This document shows positions 1-10,265 of a stretch of 64,000 bases of DNA, one piece after another. The translations under genes and the position numbers were made by a program. Within the stretch, counting starts at the first letter, position 1. Each line of letters starts with the position of its first letter. Under the pieces are notes generated by a model that saw only the letters and a program-made list of their open reading frames with translations, was not told the origin of the DNA and did no database searches. Source of the DNA: Lentinula raphanica (taxonomy: Eukaryota > Basidiomycota > Agaricomycetes > Agaricales > Omphalotaceae); assembly GCA_027919835.1 (NCBI GenBank), contig JANVFP010000003.1, positions 620,001-684,000 on the forward strand. Reading direction: 5' to 3'.

Positions 1-830
1 GCAGGTGAATGATCATTCATGATACTCGCTGTGTCCTGCGTTGTGATCTGTGCCTCCACCTTGGTAGACTTCGAATCCTCAATAGTTCGGCAGTGCAATA
101 GCGATTGTCATCCTCTTTGGTCTCTTTGTCGCGTTTTAGTTCTGGCAAGATGGAGGGCGATCAAGAGAAGATTGACGTGTGAGAGTTTGACGGGGAGTGC
201 TGGGATGCATATGACTTCGACGGTTGATTCGACTACGCGTATGGGCGGAGGAAGGAGGGCAGGGAGACCGGGTGCGAGTGCTGGAGATGCACCGAGGGGA
301 GGTCGAATGAGGGAGCTGTATGATGCGTTTGGGGAGGTGTCAGATTCTGATGAGTAAGATGCGGATGAGAAGACCAGGTTGCATCTAGATGGTGAGGATG
401 GTCATGCTAGTGCCAGACGAGCGGTGAGAACGAGGTTGGGATCCATTCGGGTTTCCTAGATGACGAGGATGCATATGGGAGTTCGGCTCATTTGCCATCT
501 GATGGGAGACGAGAGCATCAGGGAATGTCCGCGTCCTGTGTTGTGGTCTGAGCCTCCGCCCTGGCTTTGCCTTTGATAGATTTCGAACCCTTCTTACCAA
601 CCTTCCTCCAAGCATCCTTCGCATACTCAGCGTTCGACGTGCCGCCAGTGGGTCTCGACAACGTCCCGGATCCCTTTCGGCAAACGCTGCGAAACCAGAA
701 CAACTCCTGGCTCTTCTTACCAAACAAGAATCCGACCAACCTCCCGAGTCTATTCTCTCTCCGTCTTCCTCATCGTCATATCAGAAATGAACATACAGAT
801 CGTTTCCGTGGCTGATACTGCATAGCTGGG
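1..830. pseudogene. Mosaic of scrambled fragments of the Ser/Pro-rich gene and KEX2
   Basis: Four short blocks resemble parts of two intact neighbours at 10.3-15.2 kb. About 1-85 matches the plus strand of 10753-10870 (Ser/Pro-rich gene, so that gene reads minus here). About 88-519 matches the reverse complement of 12301-12755 (KEX2 transmembrane-tail region, reading plus). About 523-622 again matches 10788-10890 on the plus strand. About 623-785 matches the reverse complement of roughly 11310-11475 (Ser/Pro-rich gene). Adjacent blocks therefore alternate in orientation, although both parent genes lie on one strand. The KEX2 block has a TAG where the intact gene has a Tyr-Phe stretch and a further stop after its SDSDE motif, so it cannot encode a tail. 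This is decayed duplicated DNA, not a gene. Confidence 0.85.
88..519 (+). pseudogene. KEX2 C-terminal tail fragment, disabled
   Basis: The translated block carries the end of the KEX2 transmembrane segment, the basic RAIKRRL stretch, GGGRRAGRPGASAGDAPR and YDAFGEVSDSDE, all near-identical to the intact tail at 12301-12760. A TAG interrupts the membrane-proximal part, and a stop follows SDSDE where the intact gene reads on into EEDANEE. Further substitutions and small indels follow. There is no catalytic domain. Both ends abut fragments of another gene. Confidence 0.8.
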
Positions 831-1602
831 ATGTGAGTGTGCTATATGCAGAGGTGCAGTGATGGAAGAATAGACAAGCTGGTCGGGAAGAGCCCATTCT
901 ATCAAGGAGTTAGTGCAGAACGAGTCGTGTGGTGAAGTTGTTCACCTTCCCATGATAGACATTTGTCGAACTCGATATGGGGTACGTCCCGCAATACATC
1001 TTTGAGGACTGGCATGAGGGTATCTATGTTCTCGGATATATGATTGTCTGGAAAGTTGACGACAAGTTCCCCAAAGGCAATGTTGCAGAGCACCCGAGAA
1101 GCAGGCTGTATTCATACTTGAGTGTACGAACACAGGTTCAAAGACATGAGACGGACCATGAAGACTTTTGTGGATACTACTATGCTCTCCTCGCCTTGTG
1201 TTTCTTCCAACTTTTATCCTACATCGGCTCTCGTTCGAACATTAGAAGCAATGAGTGTATTTGCATGGTGAAGGTCATCCGCTGTTTCGCCGACGTTTGA
1301 AGCAATGTCCGCAAGTATTCTCTGGTGGATATTGAGCTCGAGACTAGTACATCAGGACGTTAATGAAGAGAGCACGGCAGATAACAGAAAACCTCACAAG
1401 TCCATTGCTGGGCTCGTACTACTACTAGAGAACCACTCAGAATGCAATAAGCGCCGTGCATAACAGAATTGAACCAACAAGCGCCCGACCTCATTCTCTT
1501 CCAAGTTCTGTTCAAACACGAGCGCGCTCTACTCAGAGTCTGCACGCAGTCCTACTACTGGTATAGCCTAATTCGTATGGTAGAGTCATTCTTACAACTT
1601 CA
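831..1602. other. Intergenic, no supported gene
   Basis: I see only short open frames on both strands with no family motif and no credible splice chain. The segment separates the fragment mosaic from the first tandem paralogue and presumably holds the promoter of the gene starting at 1603. Confidence 0.6.
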
Positions 1603-3209
1603 ATGTCGTTCTACAATCCTCAGACTGGCCGTGTTGATATCCCACCCCCTATCAAAACTCGACCCAAAAACCCATTGCGCAACCCCTCGTTCGATGGCCA
1701 ACGTACCGAAAGCCTTTCCACCGACGATGACCTGTCAAACTCTGATAGTAACGTCACTGCGTTTTCAGAGGTGGAGAAGATCATATCGAGGGATGACAAG
1801 ATGTCGTTGCGCAAACTCCTTCGCACTGACCGGCGTGAATTCATCACTGGGACTTCCAATACTATGATGCAGGCCGTCCACGTAGTGAATGCTATCCGTA
1901 TCAGTGGTCGTAAGAAGGAAACAAAGAAAAAGATGAAATCTCTGATTGTAGGTGCCACTGCCATTCATACTGCTCTTATGAATTGAACTTTATCTTGATA
2001 TACATAGGAAGAGCTTCTGACGCATTTTTGGTTCAATAATGGTAATCCTTTCGAGTTGGATAGTCGACCAAACATGATCCTTCGTGAGCTCATTCTCTCA
2101 TTTGTACTGTTTCTTCATCCCATATTTCATCAGTTTCGAACAATAACCATTCTGCTCTCGATCTCTACGGCCTCATTGGATTGTCCCCTGGAGAGGATCG
2201 TCTTCAAAAGATCATTAAGCAGCTTCAGTTTGATAATGCGCACTGGACCCTTCGTGTTCACCGTGGTGAGGACTCTGGACGAAACCTTGACGTGTGTATC
2301 AAGCTTGTCATGAATTATCCATGTCCTAACCCCAAGTTGCATCAGATGAATCAGGACCCGTACAACGTGAACAGCATCCAGTGGGAAGTCGTAGTATTAC
2401 ACCGTGACGATTTCATTCCACCCGGGGAGCATTTACTCGCTGTGCGTCCTAGCAAACGCAATCTGCATGGCCAGCTAGCCGATGGAGCGTCCACTTTATG
2501 CCACATCACCGGTCGTTCAGATGACGAGGCTCAGACCAAGCTGCCCCTCCTTTGCGATTCCAATGGTGCTCCTCTGAGATTCAACATGCAGACGAAGCGG
2601 GATCCCACCCAAAAATTGTCGCTATTTGCTATGCTGGTTAATCTGCATTCGAAACTACAAGCTTGCACCCGCACCGTATCATCGTCTGATGCTGTCCGTA
2701 TTCATGTTCTTCATTCTCAAGTCGAGATCGCCGTCAGCCTCATTTTTTACGAGCCTTTTGGCCTCAAACTGCGAGAGAAAATCCACGATGAAGCGTTAAA
2801 GCAACGAAGCGCAAGCACAATGGGCACAGACTCATCCTTCTCATCCATGTCATTTGCTCCCAACACCCAGCACACGCCATCTGCGGGACACTCTTTCCCG
2901 GACTCAGAGATGTCTGCTGGTGACAATAACCGTGATGACGATGAAATCCTCGATGAGCGCGGGCTCACTGAAAAGGAGGTGAATATCCTGATGGATAACA
3001 TCACATCGGGCAGATCGGCAGGCGCAAAGAGAGTACAAGATATACAGATGCTTCTCTTCGGAGCCAGAGGAATGTTTTCGTCTTCATGTCTTTTCGAGTC
3101 AGTTGCGCTAATCCATCAATATACAGGTTATCCTCAATTCAGGCAACCTATGCGTGCAGCAACGCTCGATTCGGATTCGGATTCGGATTCAGATGAAGGA
3201 TCGGAATAA
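1603..3209 (+). CDS. Unknown protein, tandem paralogue 1 (480 aa, 4 exons)
   Basis: Exons 1603-1947, 2008-2083, 2134-2291 and 2346-3209 join in frame to about 480 residues. I do not recognise a domain. The N-terminus opens with YNPQTGRVDIPPP and a basic KKETKKKMK stretch. The middle is a mixed globular region with FDNAHW, LHRDDFIP and KLSLFAMLVNLHSK. The C-terminus is acidic and ends in a Ser-Asp run followed by EGSE. The start is set by alignment with the downstream copy at 4247, which shares exon lengths and phases. The last intron is 54 nt and free of stops, so retaining it would insert 18 residues without breaking the frame. Function unknown; nuclear or cytosolic by default, as no signal peptide is seen. 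Confidence 0.75.
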
Positions 3210-4246
3210 TGTTTTGAATGTTGAACAACCGATAAGGTGGAAACATAACTTCACACCACAAATCTCCCTTTATAAGAGTCGGAAGAATCATTAATTGCTA
3301 CATCGTAGTCATACATAGTAGTACTGTACAAGCTGTATGCAAATTGAAGCATAGGGAACTCGTAGCCTGGTAATCAAACTTGCTGAACGCTTCTTGCAAA
3401 AGACCTTTCGCGCTCTCAAAAGTTGAGAACCCCATTGAACAGTGAACTATTTGTAACCAGTTTGACGAAGATGAACAAAGAGTCCACCCAAGCAACGATG
3501 TCAATCTCATTTTACATTGACAAAAGTCTGTTCATTTGACAACGCTCTTGCTCAATGACTTTCAATTTTTACAGTGTCGCTCTTGCCATCTTGTTCAACA
3601 ATGGGTCTTCTTCAATGACTCGAGTATAACAGGAGGGACCGGATAAAGGCTTGGATCAATGTTGCTGTTTCTTAAACTACAGTATATCCCATTTATGTAT
3701 TTCATTGTAAACAGCTCACAATGTATATATATTCATCTGATCCAACCATTAGACCTCTGAGCCCATATGAATAGAAGATACAAGTGAACAAATGAAACGA
3801 AGAGAATAGCCTCAGAAGGGCTCAACATATAAAACTAATTATATAAAGGACTCGAAAGAATCGATGGGATTCTACGGCGAACGATGTCACCCGAATCGCC
3901 ATCTGCAAATGTGTCATATTTCGAGTGAGAATGGACCATATCGAGTGACGCGACTGCACCTTTGCTCACTCGATCTCAGCTGACAGGATTTTCACTGGGA
4001 ATAAAACTGGAATAGAAACTGGTAGCCACTGGAACTTGAAGCGCTGAAGCGCTTGGCCTGCAGCTTATAAGCCGGTATGCCGCAGGCTTATTTGTATGCA
4101 ACAAAGTTACACAAACAAACCACATATTTAATTGTGTGGGACAAACAAAGGCCATCGATTCTTGATCTTCTCTTCATACGTGACGAGCGCGATCTACTCT
4201 TGATCGAGTTGTGCTAGGCTGCCCATACACCTCGAAGCATCTCACG
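3210..4246. other. Intergenic between tandem paralogues, with duplicated 3' flank
   Basis: The first roughly 100 bp after the stop at 3209 closely match the bases after the second copy's stop at 5862, so the duplicated unit includes 3' flank. The rest is AT-rich. A TATA-like stretch lies near 3825-3850 and a small inverted pair (ATAAGCC / GGCTTAT) near 4068-4092. No gene is supported. Confidence 0.6.
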
Positions 4247-5862
4247 ATGACGTATTATAATCCCCAGACTCGCCGGATTGATATCCCACCTCCTGCCGCG
4301 ACTCGACCCAAAAACCCGTTACGCAATCCGGAGTCGTTCAATAGTCAAGTCACCGAGAGCCTCGCCGACGATCACCTGTCGAACTACAACAGTGACGTCA
4401 CTGCGTTCTCAGAAGTGCAGAAAGTTATCGCGAAGGATGGCAAGTTATCGTTGCACAAGCTCCTGCGCACCGACCAGCGTGAATTCATCACCGGGACTAC
4501 CAATGCTACCATGCAGGCAGCCCACATAGTGAACGCTATCCGTATCAACGGCCGTAAAAAGGAGACAAAAAAAAAGATGAAAACCATGATTGTAGGTTAT
4601 CTGCTCTGCCGTTCATATCGATGTGTATCATGAATTGATTCTCTCAATCTACATACTTAGGAAGAGCTTCTGACACGTTTATGGTTCAATAATGGTAATC
4701 CCTTTGAGTTGGATAGTCGACCAAACATGATCCTACGTGAGCTCTTTTTTTCATTTGTACTGCTTCTTCATCCTAATCTCGTCAGTTTCAAACAATAATC
4801 ATTCTGCTCTCGATCTCTACGGCCTCATTGCATTGTTCCCTGGACTGGATCGTCTTAAAAAGATTAATGATCAACTTTTGTTCGATAACGCACACTGGGC
4901 CTCTCGTGTTGCAAACGGTTTGAACCGTAATCGAAACCTGAACGTGCGTACTATGAGCTTGTCATGATCATTTCCATGTACTAAATCTCAAGTTTCATTA
5001 GATGAATGTGTATCCCTACGATACGGACAGTATCGAGTGGGAAATTCTGGTGCTACACCGGGACGATTTCATTCCTTCTGGAGAGCGTTTATTCGTTGTG
5101 CATCCTGATGATCGCACCCTGCATGGCGAGCAGGCAGTCAATCAAAGGTCTACTTTGTGCCACATCCCCAATGGTCAATATGACTCTGATCTGCCACTAC
5201 TGGTTGATGATTCCAACAACGCTACTCTGAAATTCAGGATGCGGACGAAACGAGAACCCTTCGAAAAACTATCGTTATTTGCTATGCTGGTCAATCTGCA
5301 TTCCAAAGTTAAAGCTTGCACGACATTGTCTGGCAATCCTTTCTCTATTTTTACTCTCTATGGACTTCTTGAGGATACCATCAATCGCATTTTTTACGAA
5401 CCTGATGGCGTCAATCTACGATCCGAACTCCACCAGGAATTGTCAAAGCAACGAAGCCCAAGCACAATGGACACAGACTCATCCTTCCCATCCATGCCAT
5501 CTGTTCCGAACACCCATCATACACCGTCTGCGGAACACTCTTTCCCAGACTCGGAGATGGCTAGTGGTCACTATGACCGTGATGACGATGAAATCCTCGA
5601 TGAGCGCGGGCTCACTGAAAAGGAGGTGAATATCCTGATGGATAACATCACATCGGGCAAATCGGCAGGCGCAAAGAAAGTTCAAGATATACAGATGCTT
5701 CTCTTCGGAGCCAGAGGAATGTTTTCGTCTTCATTTCTTTTCGAGTCAGTTGCGCTAATCCATCAATATACAGGTTATCCTCAATTCAGGCAACCTATGC
5801 GTGCAGCAACGCTGGATTCGGATTCGGATTCAGATTCGGATTCAGATGAAGGATCGGAATAA
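4247..5862 (+). CDS. Unknown protein, tandem paralogue 2 (479 aa, 4 exons)
   Basis: Exons 4247-4591, 4661-4736, 4786-4943 and 5002-5862. The first three exons have exactly the lengths of the upstream copy (345, 76 and 158 nt), as expected for a tandem duplication. The first exon and the middle are clearly diverged at protein level, but the final 250 bp or so are almost identical to the upstream gene. The C-terminal Ser-Asp run is one repeat unit longer here. An in-frame ATG lies upstream at 4211, but homology to the first copy starts at 4247. No domain recognised. The copy looks intact. Confidence 0.75.
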
Positions 5863-6085
5863 TGTTTGAATGTTGAACAACCGATAAGGTGGATAACTTC
5901 ACACCACAAATCTCCCTCTATAAGAGTCGGAAGAATCATTAATTGCTACATCGTAGTACTGTACAAGCTGTATGTAAATTTAAGCATCGGCAGGAAACTC
6001 GGAATCTACATATTTATACGGAACAAACAAACGCGTCGCGCGTACTTTAGATCCTCGCTTCCACTCTTCCACTTCCAAAGTCCAG

Positions 6086-7110
6086 ATGGTAAAATCTTCG
6101 CACAAGCCGCACAGTGAGTTATCTGTACTCGAGTAGAGCATACAGCAATAACATACAAAAAAGCATCAACCATCACGACCAGGCCCGCTAGAACCCGTGC
6201 TTCTGTTTCTTTCGCCAAAGGGAGCAGTTTGGAACACGAAGACGATGATTTGAATATGGATGATGACGAAGACGACGAGGACGCTCAGAAAGATAGCGAC
6301 AATGAGTACCTCAGCTCAGAGATACCGTTGTCAAATTGCCTGACATCGAAACAAGTCTAGACTTGGACAAATTCATGAAAGAAATGCAGAGTACGTGCAA
6401 AGCATTCATTCGATTCTATTCCACTTGGATGATTTAAATTCGATTGCAGAGCGTCAAGCGAAGAAAACCACGATCTTGTCCGGCGCGTTCGAGAATGAGA
6501 AGAAAGCCCTCTATAGTTCTGCTCGCAAGCAAGCCAAGGAAATGAGCCAGGAAGGATTGGTTTATATGTGCGTTCCCGTTTCTTCCTGAAACGACCAGGT
6601 AACTTATTCATTTCTGAAAAGAGACAACCTGAAAGCATCAGTCCTCGATCTGAAGAAAGAGGAGATACCATTCATGAAATATCTCAACGAAATCGAACCG
6701 CTTTGGAAGGATCGAGAAGTACGTTTGGTACCACTGCTTTCTGCCAAATTGTAATCCATAACACTACAGGCATCCCTCGCGTCCTTATACGAGTTGTATC
6801 CTTCAGCAATAGACGACCTGTTCGTACGAAGATCGCAAGTCATAGACGATGCTAGTGGAATGCGTGAGTTGACAGAGCTTTCATCGCTCATTTTACTACC
6901 TCACACAGTCGCAGTAAGAACAAACCCATCCAAACGAGAAAAAGCGCTCCGTTCGTTTCTGGAAAATGCTCGCCGTGAACTTGATCGTAGTCGACAAAAT
7001 GAGATTGTGAGTATATGCGCCTCTTCAGAGGAGATATCTAATATCCGGTGTAGGACGCAACAGACGCTTCGAAGCTCATCAAGCACTATAAAGCACTCCT
7101 CCTTACTTGA
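6086..7110 (+). CDS. Unrecognised charged, helix-rich protein (222 aa, 8 exons)
   Basis: Eight short exons splice cleanly: 6086-6113, 6164-6305, 6356-6390, 6450-6567, 6622-6718, 6770-6863, 6909-7006 and 7054-7110. They give 222 residues. The N-terminus is basic (MVKSSHKP), followed by an acidic stretch rich in DDED, then a long Lys/Glu-rich region (KKTTILSG, EKKALYSSARKQAKEMS, LKKEEIPFMKYLNEIEPLW) that looks helical or coiled. The C-terminal third is basic and helical (KREKALRSFLENARREL). All introns are 45-60 nt with GT-AG ends. I do not recognise the family; a nuclear or chromatin-linked role would fit the charge pattern but is a guess. The start was chosen because the first ATG leads into a good 50-nt intron and an open frame. 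Confidence 0.7.
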
Positions 7111-7680
7111 ATCGCTAGCCGTCTTGACCGATGATGTTATTGCACTCGTTGTTTGTTCTGAGTCTCTTTCATCTTTTGAAGCCCAGTATTGATGCTTTCA
7201 CTGTACCCCACATGTTCTTCCGTATTGATGTATGCTGTTCTGGGGAATCTATGACCCAGTGATTTCACGGCGAAAGTATGTCCACACTTTGCGTTCTCGT
7301 TGAAGCTCGTGAATTCTGTATCCTGGACCAGCCCAAACCTTCCCTACATGATGTCGTTGTTAGTTCATTGTAATTTACGTCGCTACACTGAATGAAAGAG
7401 CGAAATTTCAGGCAAAGCTTGTCCGAGTCGTAGGCAGGTAATCTAACTCAGACCAATCAAAGAACGGACATGATGGTCAATAAATTTAAAGGCAGACAGA
7501 CTACAAAGGAACTCCTGAATATACAGAAGCAATAGTCAATAAATACTACGATGATTGTTAGCGATTCGTCGCATTCAGTAATAGACAAGTATTGGGCGTA
7601 CATTCGAAGGAAAGCGACGGAAAACCTTCCACTTCAACAGAACAGCTACTACCAGCACACGGTCCCATCATCACCATGCT
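7111..7680. other. Convergent intergenic stretch
   Basis: This lies between the stop of the plus-strand gene at 7110 and the stop of the minus-strand gene at 7681. No open frame with family motifs was seen; it should hold two 3' ends. Confidence 0.6.
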
Positions 7681-8834
7681 CTAGGGAGAGGAGTTGCTGG
7701 TTTTCATCGCCTGCTCAACGAAATCCCTGAGTGAGTCACGATATCGGTCATTCGCAGCCTTCCTCAACTTCTTCTGCTCCGCCAATGTTGTCACTTGTTG
7801 TTTCATGAAGTCTTCCCAGTCTTTCCAAGTGTCCGCCGTTATCGCTTTAACGCCAGGTTTGTAGCAAGTCCAACCACCATCTTCATTGGATAAAAGTTTG
7901 ATGAATTCGTGGAGGCGAAGCAAAGGGAAAACCCAGTCCGGGAGCTTCGAGTTCGAGTCCAACTTGATTTCTCCCTTTGATACCAGTTCAGTGAACCACT
8001 TTGGCAATGGTAATGGTGGGTCTGTCTCTGATTTCGAACGAGCCTTTTCCGCATGTGAAAAAGCTCTCTCCATCGCAGCTCCATCCCGGAAATGAACGAG
8101 ACCCGAGAACACTTCCTTAGATGATAATTTCGGCGACGTGTCCTTGTCCTCATGAGAGAACTCCTTCACTTTGTCACCGACACGGAGTCTGACGTCTCCT
8201 GTTTTTTTGCTATTAGCTTTGAGTTTGTATTCCCATACTTTCAAAGCTTGCATTCAATTCAGCATGGATTGCATATAGTACTCATACCGATTGACTCACG
8301 TGTATGCAGCGCGTTGTACAATGTCTCCTCCCAGTGTTTCTTTATTCCATCGTCAACTATCAGGCCAGACCTGGAAAGTAAGGCGATGATACCATCGATA
8401 TATTCCCAAGGAGTACTTTCGCCCAGGGTGGTCGGTCCACGGGGTAAAGTGTTCAGGGTATGGTCCATGCGTTCAAGGGTGCCAAAGTAGACAAAACCAA
8501 GGGAAACGGGTTGTTGAATTTGGTTCCATGACCAAGACGCAACTGCCGGCGAGCGAGCGGAGCAAACACTTTTCCCCGCCAGCTCTCCAAATGCCAGGCA
8601 TAATAACAGAGAGCCGTCGTCAGTGGCCCGTTGCTCAAGTTTGAGCTCTGAATCCAATATCATCAATGTAAGTATAGTTATGTAAAAGACTTTCGACTAT
8701 GAGAATCTCTTACCGCATCGGATCGCAGGCGTAGGAGCAGCCACGAAAGTATTGAGCAAGCACGTAGCAAGCAACAGAGAACGGGGAAGGCGGGAAGACA
8801 ACAGACGCGAGTCGAAAGATAGGATGAAGAGCAT
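7681..8834 (-). CDS. Unrecognised secreted or membrane-anchored protein (344 aa, 3 exons)
   Basis: Exons on the minus strand are 8834-8714, 8647-8300 and 8246-7681; they total 1035 nt and stay in frame. The N-terminus has a hydrophobic core (RSLLLATCLLNTFVAA) after an arginine-containing n-region, which fits a signal peptide or anchor. The rest is soluble, with LCLAFGELAGKSVC, a Lys-rich middle (ELVSKGEIKL) and a C-terminal helical Lys/Arg-rich region. There are few cysteines and no catalytic motif. I do not recognise the family. Similar orphan proteins with a leader and a helical tail are common in mushroom genomes; the gene at 30618-31473 has the same general build but no obvious homology. 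Confidence 0.65.
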
Positions 8835-9100
8835 GTTGTTGACGATGTATACGTGGCAATTCAGATCGAGCTAGTAGGGAACGCTAGTGACAGGTCGCCG
8901 TTAGATATGACGAGGAAATCTAGGACAAGAATCCACTACGACAATCAGGTATCCGAATATTTCGCGAAAAGCAGGGAGCACGAGGCGTACCGATATAGTT
9001 CTGCGCAAAACGATACTGTGGTGGCGAGTTGGGAGAGAATGATCAAGAATGGGTACCCTCCCTGAACGCGACTTCAGCCTCTTATCTATTCTCTCTCAAG

Positions 9101-9941
9101 TTAGAACTGCCACATCTCTGGATGGCAGTATCTGATCAGGGATTGTGTATTGGGATGATAGGATGATGAAGGGTACATATACCGGTAATAATCTGTTCGT
9201 GTAACATGGTCTGGTTCGTTATCTGCTGTTATCTGTCTGGGCCGCCGGAGTTCAATACCTGTCCACAACTCAAAGCCTTCCTCGTATTCCTCTGGGTCGA
9301 ATCCATGGCAATCTTGATGGTTCAACTTCGGATACTTGGCCACAATCAGGGTGTGATGAGCATTCGATTTCCGATTTTCTGTAACCCACCCAATGTCATT
9401 GTGAGTCCAAGAACGTGAAAGCTTGGAGTTTGATACATGGAGGCAACCACGCGAAGGCAGTGAAGAATTGAATGGTTTATTGGTCAGATCAATGCGCCCA
9501 TTCATGAAACTTTACTAAAAGCACCTACTCAGCAGTTATTGAATATTCTGTTCAAGATAAACGCAAGCGTACTCACCTGGCCCGATGACGATGAAAGACC
9601 CAACGACAATCTATGTTCTGGAAGGGAAGCGGTTGAAGTTGGGGTTCGTACTTCTTTTGTGTTTTGCGGAGCAATTTACTCCTGCGCGTGAACTTTGAAA
9701 TGCGCGCCCTTTCAGACCTTTTCAATGCTCTTGGGGCATGTTTGAGCTCGAGAATTTCCTCTGCATGTCTGAACGGTGTGCTGAGTTCAGGGTAAGAGCT
9801 CTGGAGTCTAGACATGAGAAGGAACATGGAACTTACAGAACCAGAACCAGCTCTCCGCCGCGCTACTTGAAGCTTGAGTTTGAAGCTTGAAGCCTTGAAT
9901 AACGATAGATCGTCTTCGCCACCTTCACTGTCGGCAACCAA
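9101..9941 (-). CDS. Unrecognised protein, at least 2 exons, 5' end unresolved
   Basis: The 3' exon (9509-9101) and the exon before it (from about 9941 to 9577) join across a 67-nt GT-AG intron with the frame kept: RHRA runs into SFMNGRIDLTNKP. The upstream exon is basic (KRSERARISKFTRRSKLLRKTQKKY), so a nucleic-acid or nuclear protein is possible. The downstream exon ends in PEMWQF. The open frame extends to about 9941 without an ATG, so a further 5' exon is likely between 9941 and 10260. A possible donor inside the first exon (near 9835) could change a few residues. Function unknown. Confidence 0.5.
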
Positions 9942-10265
9942 GTAGTATCAGTTCAAACCAATTTAAGCATCATATTCAGAATATAGCGAGAGGTATATAG
10001 TGCGTAGAAGATTAAATGAGATGATAAAAAAACAACCGTAGTCTACGAATCGTGCACTGCAAGTTAGTATGGTTGGGATAGGATACGATGGGAGCAATGA
10101 ACTAATAACGTCGTACGTTTAGAGATTCCTGAGTGTATATCCTATGTACATCAAACCCAGATTTGAGACGGCAAGAAAGAAGAAAAAACCTATAGTCTTT
10201 ATTAGTTACAAAGAGCATCAAGAACCGAAGCAACATTACCAGAAGCAATTCAGAGTGTCCAATTT

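Noticed and set aside
3071..3130. Possible intron near the end of the tandem genes (GT...ACAG around the TGYPQF codons)
   Set aside because: The second copy lacks the GT at the same place while keeping the frame, so the region is read as exon.
8853..9065. 70-codon plus-strand frame upstream of the gene at 7681-8834
   Set aside because: Short, starts in the likely promoter of the minus-strand gene, and has no family similarity I can see.
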